This document shows positions 27,433-42,715 of a stretch of 64,000 nt of DNA, piece by piece. This stretch comes from Termitidicoccus mucosus. GTDB taxonomy: Bacteria; Verrucomicrobiota; Verrucomicrobiia; Opitutales; Opitutaceae. The DNA lies in the NCBI RefSeq assembly GCF_038725785.1, contig NZ_CP109796.1, positions 620,001 through 684,000 on the forward strand. Direction: 5' to 3'. Under the pieces are notes generated by a model. That model made no database searches. It worked only from the letters and a program-made list of their open reading frames with translations, and had not been told where the DNA came from. The translations under genes were made by a program, and so were the position numbers. Numbering within the stretch: the stretch's first letter is position 1; every line of letters begins with the position of its first letter.

Positions 27433-29976
27433 ATGCATCGCATGACAACACAACTGCTGACAGGTGACTCGTGGAGTTTCCGGGAGCGCTCGCCGGGGGC
27501 GCAGTGGCATCCGGCGGTGACACCGGGCTGCGTGCACACGGACTTGCTCCGCAACAAGCTCATCCCCGATCCGTTCTGGGGACGCAACGAACTCGACCTC
27601 CAGTGGATCGAGGAGCGCGACTGGGAATACCGGCTGCGTTTCGAGGCGGACGAGGCGTTGTTGCTCGAGGAAGCGGTCGAGCTGGCGGCGGATGGCGTGG
27701 ACACGTTTGCGACCTTTTTTCTCAACGGCCGCGAGATCGGCCGCGCGGACAACATGTTCGCCGCATGGCGCTGGGACGTGAAGGCGCGCCTGCGTCCGGG
27801 GCCGAACGAGCTGCGCATCGTGTTCGGCAGCGCGATGAAATACATCCGCGCCAACAATCATCGTTTCGCGGTGCCGTGGGAGTTCAATGATCCGGTGGGC
27901 GGCTGCGTGCTGGCGCGCAAGCAGCAGAGCCAGTTTGGCTGGGACTGGGGGCCGCGTTTCGTGACGTGCGGGGTGTGGCGCGAAATCCGGCTTGAGGGCT
28001 GGTCGGGCAACCGCTTCGCGCACGTGGAAATTTCCCAGCATCATCGCGCGCCGCGCAAGGGCGGCGGAGGGGCGGGAGGGCGCGCGGTCGCGTTGCGGCT
28101 GCGTCCGGAGATGCGGCGCCCGGCGCGCAGGCTGGCTTACGAGGCGGTCGTCACGCTGCGCGGAAGCGAGGTGGCGGCGGCGGGACCGTCCGCGCTCAAG
28201 GCCGGCGCGTTCGAAATCACGGTGCCGGACGCCGAACTCTGGTGGCCGTCCGGGCTGGGCGCGCAGCCATTGCACGAGGTCACGGTGCGCGCGCTCGACC
28301 GCGACGGGCGCGTGGTGGACGCGTGGACGCGCCGCGTCGGATTGCGCACGCTGGAATTGGTGCGCGAGCCCGACGAATGGGGCGAGTCGTTCAAGTTTGT
28401 CGTGAACGGCACGCCGGTGTTCATCAAGGGCGCGAACTGGATTCCGGCGGACAGTTTTGTGGCGGGGCTGGATCGCGGGCGTTACGCGCGCGACGTGCGC
28501 GCGGCGGCGGCGGCGAATTTCAACTGCCTGCGCGTGTGGGGCGGGGGCATTTATGAGAGCGAGGATTTTTATGATTTGTGCGACGAACTCGGCCTGCTCG
28601 TATGGCAGGATTTCATGTTCGCCTGCACGCTGTATCCCTCCGACCGCGCGTTTTTGAAAAGCGTGGAGGCCGAGGCGCGCCACCAGGTGCGGCGGCTGCA
28701 TCACCGCGCGTGTCTCGCGCTCTGGTGCGGCAACAACGAGCTCGTGATGACCAACGGCCCGCGGCTGCGCGGAAAACTCAAGCGCGGCTACGAGGAGTTG
28801 TTTCACAAGCTGCTGCCGGAGGCCGTGCGCGCGCACGGCGCGGGGACGGCCTACTGGCCGACGTCGCCCTGGCGCGGCGACTGGAGGCACGGCACGGGCC
28901 GCGAGGCGGGCGAGCAGCGCGGCGACACGCACTATTGGGACGTGTGGCACGCGCGGCATCCGGCGCGCGATTACGAGAAATGGAAATTCCGCTTCGTCTC
29001 GGAATTTGGCATGCAGAGTTTTTGCACGCCGAAAACACAGGCGACCTACTGCCCGCCGGACGACGCGAACGTGTTCGGCCCGAGCAACGAAAATCACCAG
29101 AAAAACCGGGCCGGCAACCAGATCATTCTCGATTATGTGTCGCGCCGCTATCGTTTCCCGAAGAACCAGGCGGCGCTGGGCTACCTGTCGCAGTTGAACC
29201 AGGCATATGCCATGCAGATCGCGGTGGAGCACTACCGGCGGCTGATGCCGCGCTGCATGGGCGCCCTTTACTGGCAGTTGAACGACTGCTGGCCGGTCGC
29301 GTCGTGGAGTTCCATCGAATACACCGGCGAATGGAAGGCGCTGCACCACGCGGCGCGGCGTTTCTACGCAAGCGCGGCGGTGAGCGCGCACATCATCGGC
29401 GACGAGGCCACCATCACCGGCAACTACCGCCGTTCCACGGTGGAGCGCGTCGATTTATACACCGTCTATGACGGCCCCGGAAAAAAGGACGCTACGCTGG
29501 CCTGGGAGATTTTTCACATCGATGGGCGCGTGCTCGCGGGCGGACGCCGGAAAGTCACGCTGCGCAACGGCGAGTCGCAGCGGCGGCGGAGCCTTGACCC
29601 GCGCAAACTCATGGCCGCGCACGGACGGGACAACCTCGTGCTGCGCATCGCGCTCGAGGTCGGCGGCGCGTGCGTGGGCGAGGACAGCGTGTTCCTCGTG
29701 CCGCCGCGCTTCATCGCGCTGCGCCGTGGCGAAACCCGCGTGACGGTGAAACGCGGCGCGGACGCGCGCCATTTCGCGCTCACGTTTGTGTCGCGCGAAT
29801 TCCAGCACCGTTTTCATTTTGACCTCGACGGGTTCGCGCACGCCTCGTCGGACAATTATTTCGAACTGTTCCCCGGACGCGCGAAGACCGTGGAAGTCAC
29901 GCTTGACCGTCCGGCGACCGCGGCCGGGGTGCGCGCCGCCCTGCGGTTCGGCTCGCTGGTGGACAGCTACGAGTGA
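27433..29976 (+). CDS. GH2 beta-mannosidase
   Basis: This 847-residue enzyme is of the beta-mannosidase branch of GH2, releasing terminal beta-mannose from mannans or N-glycans. It has an N-terminal jelly roll (residues 1-200; DGVDTFATFFLNGREIGRAD and SQFGWDWGPRF), an immunoglobulin-like domain (about 200-310), a TIM barrel (about 310-620) and C-terminal beta domains. The acid/base Glu is in LWCGNNEL (about residue 437) and the nucleophile Glu in FVSEFGMQSF (about 523). The segment WQLNDCWPVASWSSIEY is typical. No signal peptide is seen, so it is probably cytoplasmic or periplasmic by an unrecognised route. Start ATG 27433; ATG 27442 is an alternative. Confidence 0.93.
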   Translation: MHRMTTQLLTGDSWSFRERSPGAQWHPAVTPGCVHTDLLRNKLIPDPFWGRNELDLQWIEERDWEYRLRFEADEALLLEEAVELAADGVDTFATFFLNGREIGRADNMFAAWRWDVKARLRPGPNELRIVFGSAMKYIRANNHRFAVPWEFNDPVGGCVLARKQQSQFGWDWGPRFVTCGVWREIRLEGWSGNRFAHVEISQHHRAPRKGGGGAGGRAVALRLRPEMRRPARRLAYEAVVTLRGSEVAAAGPSALKAGAFEITVPDAELWWPSGLGAQPLHEVTVRALDRDGRVVDAWTRRVGLRTLELVREPDEWGESFKFVVNGTPVFIKGANWIPADSFVAGLDRGRYARDVRAAAAANFNCLRVWGGGIYESEDFYDLCDELGLLVWQDFMFACTLYPSDRAFLKSVEAEARHQVRRLHHRACLALWCGNNELVMTNGPRLRGKLKRGYEELFHKLLPEAVRAHGAGTAYWPTSPWRGDWRHGTGREAGEQRGDTHYWDVWHARHPARDYEKWKFRFVSEFGMQSFCTPKTQATYCPPDDANVFGPSNENHQKNRAGNQIILDYVSRRYRFPKNQAALGYLSQLNQAYAMQIAVEHYRRLMPRCMGALYWQLNDCWPVASWSSIEYTGEWKALHHAARRFYASAAVSAHIIGDEATITGNYRRSTVERVDLYTVYDGPGKKDATLAWEIFHIDGRVLAGGRRKVTLRNGESQRRRSLDPRKLMAAHGRDNLVLRIALEVGGACVGEDSVFLVPPRFIALRRGETRVTVKRGADARHFALTFVSREFQHRFHFDLDGFAHASSDNYFELFPGRAKTVEVTLDRPATAAGVRAALRFGSLVDSYE

Positions 29977-30025
29977 GCGCCCGGTTCCCGCGGCCCGGAC
30001 CTTTGATCCCAAAACACACACAATC

Positions 30026-31858
30026 ATGAAATCCCTGAAATTCATTTTCCTTCCCCGGCTGGTGTTGGTGCTCCTGTTGTCCGCGACATTCGCGCGCGCG
30101 GCGGATGGCGAGCGCGTGCGGCACGACCTCGTCGTGGTGGGCGCGACGCCGGCCGGCATCACCGCGGCCATCGCGGCGGCGCGCGAAGGCCGCGGCGTGC
30201 TCGTGCTGGAACGCACCAACCACATCGGCGGTCTGCCCGCGAACGGCCTCGGCGCGACCGACATCGTCACGCGCGGCGCGACCGGCGGATTGTTTCTCGA
30301 ATTCACGGGCCGTGTGCGCGCGCATTACGCCGCCGCCTACGGTGAGAAATCAGGGCAGGTGGAAATCAGCCGCGACGGGTATCACTTCGAATCTTCGGTC
30401 GCGGAAAAAGTGCTCGCCCGGATGCTCGCGGAGCATCCCGCCATCGAGGTGCGGCTGATGCGGCAGTTCGACGCCGACCCGGCGAATGTCACTCTCGTGA
30501 ATGGCCGCCTCGCGGCCATCCGCGTGATCAACCGCGAGACCGGCGCGGTCGAGGAAGCCGCGGGCAGAATTTTCATTGATGCCACCTACGAGGGCGATCT
30601 CGCCGCCGCGGCGGGCGCGCCGTATCGCGTGGGACGCGAAGGCCGGGCCGAGCATGGCGAGGCGCTCGCGGGCCGCCTTTATAAACCCTGGGCCGCCGAA
30701 CCCGGCCCCGGCTCCACCGGCCTCGCCGACAACGCCGTGCAAGCCTACAACTACCGCCTGCCATTGACCAAGGTGCCAGAAAACCGCGTGCCCATCCGCA
30801 AGCCCGCCGCGTATAATCGTGACGATTATGTCTCGCTCATCGAGGACATCCGCCTGAACCGCGACGCGGCGCCCGTGCCTCCGCATCCGAACCGCGTGAG
30901 CACGATCGCCCGCATCCTCAACATCATTGAGCTGCCCAATGGAAAAATCGACGGCAACAACCACCACGCCTGCTTCATCTCCACCGACCTGCCGGAGGAA
31001 AACTGGCCGTGGCCGACCTCCGGCTGGGCCTGGCGCGACCGTTTCGCCGTCCGCCTGCGCGACTACACGCTCGGACTGCTCTGGTTCTGCCAGAACGACG
31101 CGGAACTCCCGGAGGCGTTTCGCGCCGACTGCTCGCAGTGGGGGCTCTCGCGCGACGAGTTTGCCGACAACGGGCATTTCCCCCGCCAGGTGTATGTGCG
31201 CGAAGGCCGCCGCATCATGGGCGAGTATCTTTTCACCGCCGCCGACGCGCTGCCCGTCGCCGAGGGCAAACGCCCCCCGCTGCACCGCGACAGCATCACG
31301 GCCAGCCATTACGCGCTCGACTCGCACCCCGTGCGCAAACGCGAGCCGGGGCGCGGCCACCTCGACGGCATGTTCTCGCAGGACACCGTGCCCTACACCG
31401 TGCCGTATGGCGTCATCGTGCCGAAGGGCGTGGACGGCCTGCTCGTCCCGGTCGCCGTCTCCGCCACGCATGTCGGCCTGAGCACGCTGCGCATGGAGCC
31501 GTGCTGGATGGCGCTCGGCGAGGCCGCCGGGACCGCCGCCCACCTTTCGCTCGCCGGGGAAACGGGATTGAGAAATGTATCCGTAAATAAAATACAGGAT
31601 TCGCTCCTGCGCCACGGCGCGGTGCTGGTCTGGTTTCGCGACATGAAACCCTCGCATCCGGCGTGGCCCGTCGTGCAAAAGCTCGCCCTGCGCGGAGCCA
31701 TTGAGGGCTGGCGGGTGGACGCGGACAAGCCGCTCGATGCGGACACCGCCGCCGCCTGGCGCGGGGCGCTCGGCCTGGGCGTGGCCTCCGCGCCGGAAAT
31801 CACTCGCGGCGAATACCTGGGAAAACTTCGGGACGAACTCGGCGGCGCGAAAGACTGA
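30026..31858 (+). CDS. Secreted FAD-dependent oxidoreductase
   Basis: This protein of 610 residues, start ATG 30026, has a clear signal peptide (MKSLKFIFLPRLVLVLLLSA, cleavage near ARA). The mature protein opens with a dinucleotide-binding fold, DLVVVGATPAGITAAIAA followed by ERTNHIGGLPANGLGATD, typical of the FAD-dependent oxidoreductase family common in Verrucomicrobia and Planctomycetes sugar loci. IFIDATYEGDLAAAAG and VPYGVIVPKGVDGLLVPVAVS are further family segments. The acceptor and substrate are unknown. The frame is open upstream inside the GH2 gene, but only the 30026 start gives a signal peptide. It follows GH2 by 49 bp, so the two probably form one operon. Confidence 0.88.
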   Translation: MKSLKFIFLPRLVLVLLLSATFARAADGERVRHDLVVVGATPAGITAAIAAAREGRGVLVLERTNHIGGLPANGLGATDIVTRGATGGLFLEFTGRVRAHYAAAYGEKSGQVEISRDGYHFESSVAEKVLARMLAEHPAIEVRLMRQFDADPANVTLVNGRLAAIRVINRETGAVEEAAGRIFIDATYEGDLAAAAGAPYRVGREGRAEHGEALAGRLYKPWAAEPGPGSTGLADNAVQAYNYRLPLTKVPENRVPIRKPAAYNRDDYVSLIEDIRLNRDAAPVPPHPNRVSTIARILNIIELPNGKIDGNNHHACFISTDLPEENWPWPTSGWAWRDRFAVRLRDYTLGLLWFCQNDAELPEAFRADCSQWGLSRDEFADNGHFPRQVYVREGRRIMGEYLFTAADALPVAEGKRPPLHRDSITASHYALDSHPVRKREPGRGHLDGMFSQDTVPYTVPYGVIVPKGVDGLLVPVAVSATHVGLSTLRMEPCWMALGEAAGTAAHLSLAGETGLRNVSVNKIQDSLLRHGAVLVWFRDMKPSHPAWPVVQKLALRGAIEGWRVDADKPLDADTAAAWRGALGLGVASAPEITRGEYLGKLRDELGGAKD

Positions 31859-31876
31859 CCCGGAGCCGGGATCACA

Positions 31877-31889
31877 CTTAACGATAAAA
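31877..31889. promoter_or_regulatory. Putative LacI-type operator 4
   Basis: CTTAACGATAAAA matches the shared motif (left arm CTTAA intact). It lies 18 bp after the FAD oxidoreductase stop and 51 bp before the second giant glycosidase-like gene, a position suited to blocking a promoter for the following operon. Confidence 0.5.
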
Positions 31890-31940
31890 CCATGCCCCTC
31901 TTGCCGGCCTTTTTCACCCCGTGTTTGGTAGCCGCAATTG

Positions 31941-37539
<5,599 letters not shown>

Positions 37540-37615
37540 CACCGCCGTCCGCCGCGTCCGTGAATATAAACATTATAAAATATAACACCCCCGCATTTTT
37601 TCACCCTCTCACCAC

Positions 37616-38689
37616 ATGAAAAACAAAATCCGCTTCGGACTTTTTGGCTGCAATATGTATCGCACGCGCGACCTCATGGACGCCTCGAAAGCCGCCGCCG
37701 CCGGCACCGTCGAGATCGCCGCCTGTTTCGACATCGACCAGGCGAAGGCCCGCCATGCCGCCGAGAAATACGGCGGGCGCGCCTTCGCCACCGAGAAGGA
37801 GTTTCTCGCCTGTCCGGAGGTCGATGTCGTGTTGATCAGCCTCCCGCCGTATTTGCACGCCGACGCCTTCGCGCGCGCCGCCCGCGCCGGGAAGGATGTC
37901 TATTTGGAAAAACCGGTCTGCGTCGACCGGGCGGGCCGCGAGAAAATCCTCGCCGCGTACAAGCAATGGCCCGTGCGTTGCTATGTCGGCCTGTCCTACC
38001 GCTACGTCACACCGTATCGCAAGGTCGCCGAGATTCTCCGGCGCCCCGAGGCGGGCCGCATCCTCGGCGTGCACCACCACTGGCTCACGCCGGAACGGGC
38101 GCCGGTCGACCCCTCGCAATACGGCTGGCGCCAGCGCCTCGAACAATCCGGCGGCGAACTCCTGCAACACTGCTGCCACGTGTTTGACTGGCTCTGGTGG
38201 CTTGGCGGCCCGATGGACTCGGTGACGGCCACGGCCTACACCCCGCCCGGCGCGCCGCTCCCGCACGAGGAGCGCGAGGTCACCGCCGCCTTTTTATACA
38301 ACAAGGGCGGCATGGCCGTCTTCACCCTCTCCCAGAACAGCCACCAATACGTGCAGCGCGGCACGGTGCACGCGGAGGGGCTCGGCATCCAGTATCAATG
38401 GGGCAAGGACACCTTTGTGCGTGTATATAAAAACCGCGCCCGCGCCGCCGAGGAAACCTATGAGTGGTCGTTGTCAAGCGAACCCGGCGACGGCGGCGAG
38501 ATCGACCGGAATTCGGCGCAGATGAAGGATTTCATCGACGCATGGCTCGCCGGGCGCGCGATGCCGGTCGGCATAGAGGACGGCATCCGCGCCTATGACT
38601 ACACCTGCGCGATCCGCGAAAGCTACCGCTCCGGGCGGCGCGTGGATGTTTCCAGGGCGGGCGGCGGCGCGTTCAATCCCGGCGCGTGA
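37616..38689 (+). CDS. Gfo/Idh/MocA-type oxidoreductase
   Basis: This 357-residue protein is an NAD(P)-dependent sugar or polyol dehydrogenase. The Rossmann motif is RFGLFGCNMYRTRD, the conserved EKP motif occurs in YLEKPVCVD (about residue 98), and the C-terminal domain has GGELLQHCCHVFDWLWWLGG, with the His expected at the active site. It may oxidise a keto or hydroxyl group of a sugar released by the neighbouring glycosidases. It is the first gene after a 76-bp gap from GH1 and the next gene starts 5 bp after its stop, so it is coupled to the mutarotase-like protein. Confidence 0.88.
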   Translation: MKNKIRFGLFGCNMYRTRDLMDASKAAAAGTVEIAACFDIDQAKARHAAEKYGGRAFATEKEFLACPEVDVVLISLPPYLHADAFARAARAGKDVYLEKPVCVDRAGREKILAAYKQWPVRCYVGLSYRYVTPYRKVAEILRRPEAGRILGVHHHWLTPERAPVDPSQYGWRQRLEQSGGELLQHCCHVFDWLWWLGGPMDSVTATAYTPPGAPLPHEEREVTAAFLYNKGGMAVFTLSQNSHQYVQRGTVHAEGLGIQYQWGKDTFVRVYKNRARAAEETYEWSLSSEPGDGGEIDRNSAQMKDFIDAWLAGRAMPVGIEDGIRAYDYTCAIRESYRSGRRVDVSRAGGGAFNPGA

Positions 38690-38694
38690 TTCGC

Positions 38695-39684
38695 ATGAAA
38701 AAATTTCCGCCGCTTTTGCCGGTTGTTGCCATGATCTCTACCGCCGCCTCCCAAACACCGGCGCCGCTCCCGCTGCCCGGCACGCGCGTGCTGGCGCGGG
38801 GCGGCCTTGTGGTGGAAGTCATGGACCCGGCGGCGCCCGACCGCTACCACGCCGGCACGCGTTTTTCGCCCGTCGCCAATGTGCTGCGCGCGCGCCTGGG
38901 CGGGCGCGAGTTTTTGTTCGCCCCGCCGGAGCACGACCCGCTGCGCGACAACGGCGGGCTCGCGATGGAATTTGACATCCAGACACCCGGCGGGCCGCCC
39001 GGCTTCGCCGAGGCCGGAATCGGCGGCGGCTACCTGAAGATCGGCGTGGGCACTCTGCGCAAGCGCGCGGAAAACTACGAATTCTACACGCCGCAGGAAC
39101 TCGTCGAGCCCGCGCGAACCGGGGTGGAGTGGGGGACCGACCGGGCGGTGTTCCGGCAGGTGTGCGCACCGGTCAATGGCTACGCCTGCGCGCTCATGGC
39201 CGAGGTGCTCGTCGGCGACGCGCGCGTGGAGGTGCGCTGCGTGCTGGAGAACACGGGCGAAAAGCCGTTCGGCACCGAACAATACGCTCATAATTATTTC
39301 CTGTTCGACGGCGCGCCTATCGGTCCCGGCTACCAGCTCAAGTTTCCGTTTGAATTTGAGGCCGGCGGGCTTGGCGATGGAGCGGCGCAGGACGGGCGGA
39401 AAATCGTTTTCACCGCCGCGCCCGCGGGAGCCGTCAATCTCCGCGTCGCGCCGCCCGCGGGCGCGCCCAACATGGTCGCGGTGCGCAACACGCGCACGGG
39501 CCAGCGCGTGCTGGCCCGGGTGTCGCGCCCCGCCTCGCGCGTGGCGGTGCACGCGACCGCGCGCTATCTCTGCCCGGAGCAGTTTGTCCGCATCACGCTC
39601 GCGCCCGGCGAAAAAGCGGAATGGACGCGCGGCTACGATTTTTCAAACGACGCCGGCGCGGACCGGGAGCACTCCACTTTATGA
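38695..39684 (+). CDS. Secreted aldose-epimerase-like protein
   Basis: This 329-residue protein starts at ATG 38695 with a signal peptide (KKFPPLLPVVAMISTAAS). The rest is all-beta, with EQYAHNYFLFDGAPIGPGY and EVRCVLENTGEKPF resembling the galactose-mutarotase-like superfamily. Clear catalytic His/Glu assignment is not possible by eye, so the label is by fold and context. It could interconvert sugar anomers or simply bind sugars in the periplasm. It overlaps the SSF symporter by 4 bp (ATGA), which supports a role feeding that transporter. Confidence 0.65.
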   Translation: MKKFPPLLPVVAMISTAASQTPAPLPLPGTRVLARGGLVVEVMDPAAPDRYHAGTRFSPVANVLRARLGGREFLFAPPEHDPLRDNGGLAMEFDIQTPGGPPGFAEAGIGGGYLKIGVGTLRKRAENYEFYTPQELVEPARTGVEWGTDRAVFRQVCAPVNGYACALMAEVLVGDARVEVRCVLENTGEKPFGTEQYAHNYFLFDGAPIGPGYQLKFPFEFEAGGLGDGAAQDGRKIVFTAAPAGAVNLRVAPPAGAPNMVAVRNTRTGQRVLARVSRPASRVAVHATARYLCPEQFVRITLAPGEKAEWTRGYDFSNDAGADREHSTL

Positions 39685-41702
39685 AATTAAGCCCATACGA
39701 TGTTCTCATCATCCTGGTGCCGCTGGCATTTGTCCTGGGAATTTCGATCTATCTGAAACGCTACATGCGCAGCGTGGCCGATTTCCTTGCGGCCAGCCGC
39801 TGCGCCGGGCGCTATCTGATTTGCACCGCGCTGGCCGAGACCGGCTCCAGTGTGATGCTGCTCATCACGGCGCTGGAGGTTTTTTCCAAAACCGGGTTTT
39901 CGCTGAATTTTTGGAACACCGCCCGCGACATCATTTTTTTCTTCGTGGCCGTGTTCGGCCTTGTCGTCTATCGATTCCGCGAGACGCGGGCCCTGACGTT
40001 CCACCAGTTTTTCGAAATGCGTTACAGCCGGGGGCTGCGCGTGTTCGCGAGTTTCCTCGCCGTGTTCTCGGGCATATTCAACTTCGGCGTGCAGCCGGCG
40101 GTCGGGGCCCGGTTCTTTGTCTATTTTTGCGATCTGCCCAGGCACATGTTCATCGGGCCGCTTCAAGTGCCCACGTATGTTGTCATCATGTTTGTGCTGA
40201 TGGGCATCTCGCTCTACTTCGCGCTCAGCGGCGGCCAGATCAGCGTGATGATCACCGACTGCATCGAAGGTGTCATATCCGGCTTCTTTTATCTGATAAT
40301 AGCGATTTTTATCATCTGCACCATTTCCGTCTCGCAGATGCACGACGCGCTCACCTCCGGCGTGCCGGGCGCGTCGTTTGTCGATCCGTTCGAGATTGGC
40401 GGGCGGCAGGATTTCAACGGCATTTACATACTGCTGAGCATCGCGCTGAGCTTTTATTATTATCGCGGGACCGCGTGGCAGCAGGGTTTCGCGGCGGCGG
40501 CGAAGACGGCGCACGAGGGGCGGATGGCGCAGATTCTCGGCAACTGGCGCGGTTACAGTTATATTGCGATGAGCGTGCTCATATCCATCGCCGCGTTCAC
40601 CGTGCTGCATCACGCCGATTTCGCCCCGCAGCAGGCGATGGTGAGGGACGGGCTGGCAACCATCGACAACGCGCAGCTCCGCACGCAGATGAGCATGCCG
40701 ATGGCCCTGGGCGCGTTTCTCGCGCCGGGTGTGAAAGGATGCCTGCTCTCGATTCTGCTGTTCGGGCTGCTGGCCGCGCAGGGCGTGCAGTTGCACGGCC
40801 ACGGCTCGACCATCCTCCAGGATGTCATCATGCCGTTGCGCAAAAAACCGTTCGAACCCCGGGCGCACGTGCGCTGGCTGAAGGTCACGGTGTTTTGCGT
40901 GGCGGCCTTCGCGTGCTTCTTCAGCATCATATTCAAGCCCGTCGATTACCTTGTGATGATCGTGGCGCTCATCGGCGCGATTTACCTCGGCGGCATCGGC
41001 TTTGTGGTGTGGGGCGGTTTGTATTGGAAGCGGGGCACCAATGCCGGCGCCTGGACGGCCATGATCATCGGCTCCAGCCTCGGCGTCACGTTCAATATCG
41101 TGCAGCAATTCTGGAAGCCTCTCGCGCAGTGGCTCGCGGGTGTCGTTTCGCCGGGCGGCGCAGTCGGGGGATTCCTGGCGGCGAATCCGGAAAACTGCCC
41201 GTTCAACGGCGTGCAGCTTTCGGCGTTCATCGCCGCCGTGGCCGGCTCGTCCTATGTCATCGTGTCGCTCCTCACCTGCCGCCAGCCATTCAATTTGGAC
41301 AAGATGCTGCATCGCGGAATATACAAGCTGGAATACGCCGCCAAGGTCGCCAGACCCGTGCGAAAGAACTGGCTCACCCGGCTCCTGAACATCGACGAGA
41401 ATTTCACGCGCGGCGACAAGGCGATCACGATCGGCATCGTCGGCTGGACGGTGGGGCTCAACGTGCTCGCCGTCGGCATCCTGCTGTGGACGCTCTTTGT
41501 TGGACGCCTTTCGGAGGACTGGTGGTTCGATTATGCGATGATCACGTCGGTATGGGTTTGCCTTGTGATGGCCATAATAACCACGATCTGGTTTGCCATT
41601 GGCGTCTGGAAGGATTTGCGCAGCCTGTTTCGCCAGCTCGACTCGGTGAGACGCGAGGATGCCGATGATGGCACCGTGGTGAAGAGTGAACCGGGAAAAT
41701 AA
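39681..41702 (+). CDS. SSF-family sodium/solute symporter
   Basis: This inner-membrane protein of 673 residues, start ATG 39681 overlapping the previous stop, has about thirteen to fifteen hydrophobic segments. Typical features of the sodium:solute symporter family are the early ADFLAASRCAGRYLICTALAE region (the sodium-site helix), TWWQ-like AWQQGFAAAAKT and a long C-terminal tail. Members import sugars, acids or nucleosides with Na+. The gene lies among a mutarotase-like protein, dehydrogenases and isomerase, so import of a sugar or sugar acid is likely. The C-terminal tail after the last helix is charged and cytoplasmic. Confidence 0.88.
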   Translation: MKLSPYDVLIILVPLAFVLGISIYLKRYMRSVADFLAASRCAGRYLICTALAETGSSVMLLITALEVFSKTGFSLNFWNTARDIIFFFVAVFGLVVYRFRETRALTFHQFFEMRYSRGLRVFASFLAVFSGIFNFGVQPAVGARFFVYFCDLPRHMFIGPLQVPTYVVIMFVLMGISLYFALSGGQISVMITDCIEGVISGFFYLIIAIFIICTISVSQMHDALTSGVPGASFVDPFEIGGRQDFNGIYILLSIALSFYYYRGTAWQQGFAAAAKTAHEGRMAQILGNWRGYSYIAMSVLISIAAFTVLHHADFAPQQAMVRDGLATIDNAQLRTQMSMPMALGAFLAPGVKGCLLSILLFGLLAAQGVQLHGHGSTILQDVIMPLRKKPFEPRAHVRWLKVTVFCVAAFACFFSIIFKPVDYLVMIVALIGAIYLGGIGFVVWGGLYWKRGTNAGAWTAMIIGSSLGVTFNIVQQFWKPLAQWLAGVVSPGGAVGGFLAANPENCPFNGVQLSAFIAAVAGSSYVIVSLLTCRQPFNLDKMLHRGIYKLEYAAKVARPVRKNWLTRLLNIDENFTRGDKAITIGIVGWTVGLNVLAVGILLWTLFVGRLSEDWWFDYAMITSVWVCLVMAIITTIWFAIGVWKDLRSLFRQLDSVRREDADDGTVVKSEPGK

Positions 41703-41728
41703 AGGGTTGTCCGTTTGTTTTTGATAAA

Positions 41729-42715
41729 ATGAAACCGAAAATCGGCGTGATAATAAACAAGCCCCTCCGCGAAAACCTGTTTGATGAGGTCGCATGGAGG
41801 CGTTTGCATGACATCGGCGAGGTGATGGCGACCGACGCGGCCGAGCCGGTATCCCGGCCCGAGGCGATGGAGATTCTGCGCGATTGCGACATTGCCGTCG
41901 GCTCCTGGTGGGCGCCGCCGCCGTCCGCCGAGTTGTTATCCGTCGCACCGGCGCTCCGACTTTGGGAGCACGTGGGCGGAAGCGTGAAGCACTTTTTTGC
42001 GGAGGACTGGGGCGGACGCGAACTGACGGTCGCCTCGTGCAAGGGGGCGATCGCCGAAAGCGTGGCCGAGATGGTCGTCGGCGAGCTGATTGTCGGATTG
42101 CGCCAGATCATCCCCAATGCGCACGCAAACCGTCTAGGGGCGGCGGACAGGCCCGCCAACCTGAAAATCCTCTCCGCCAGCCGCGTGGCGGTCATCGGCG
42201 CCTCCGAGGTCGGCAAGGCGGTGATGGAGCGCCTGCGACCTTTCGGCTGCGAGATCGCTTTATATGATCCGTATATAAAATCCGGCGACGCGGCGCGCCT
42301 GGGCGCGAGGCTTGTCCCGGACTTGGTTGAATTGTGCAGGCAGGCCGACGCGGTGACCCTGCACACTCCCGCGCTTCCCTCCACGCGCGGGCTGCTGGGC
42401 AGGGACCATTTTCAAGCCATGCGTGATGATGCCATTTTTATCAATACGTCGCGAGGCGAGTGCCTCGACGAAGCCGCGCTCGCGGGCGAGCTGGCCAAGG
42501 GGCGCCTGTGGGCGTTCCTCGATGTTTCGTCCCCGGAGCCGGCGGCGGCGGACAGTCCGCTGCGCAAATTGCCGAATGTATATTACACATCGCACCTGGC
42601 CGGCCCCGCGGCCCATAACATGGGACACCGCGCCGTGGCGGACATCGAGGCGTTCCTCTCCGGGAAACCGCCGCAATGCGTGGTCACACGCGACATGCTG
42701 GAGCGCATCGCATGA
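41729..42715 (+). CDS. D-isomer 2-hydroxyacid dehydrogenase
   Basis: This 328-residue NAD(P)-dependent dehydrogenase acts on D-2-hydroxyacids or their keto forms. The nucleotide-binding motif is degenerate (RVAVIGASEVGKAVMERL). The conserved INTSRGE with the substrate-binding Arg, and a C-terminal His in YYTSHLAG that fits the catalytic position, are both present. The second half of the family signature (LHTPALPSTRGLLG) is clear. In this operon it may reduce or oxidise a sugar-acid intermediate. It overlaps the next gene by 4 bp (ATGA). Confidence 0.85.
   Translation: MKPKIGVIINKPLRENLFDEVAWRRLHDIGEVMATDAAEPVSRPEAMEILRDCDIAVGSWWAPPPSAELLSVAPALRLWEHVGGSVKHFFAEDWGGRELTVASCKGAIAESVAEMVVGELIVGLRQIIPNAHANRLGAADRPANLKILSASRVAVIGASEVGKAVMERLRPFGCEIALYDPYIKSGDAARLGARLVPDLVELCRQADAVTLHTPALPSTRGLLGRDHFQAMRDDAIFINTSRGECLDEAALAGELAKGRLWAFLDVSSPEPAAADSPLRKLPNVYYTSHLAGPAAHNMGHRAVADIEAFLSGKPPQCVVTRDMLERIA

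Noticed and set aside
39687-41948. Minus-strand frame opposite the SSF symporter
   Set aside because: His/Arg/Asp-rich shadow, whereas the plus strand encodes a clear membrane protein.
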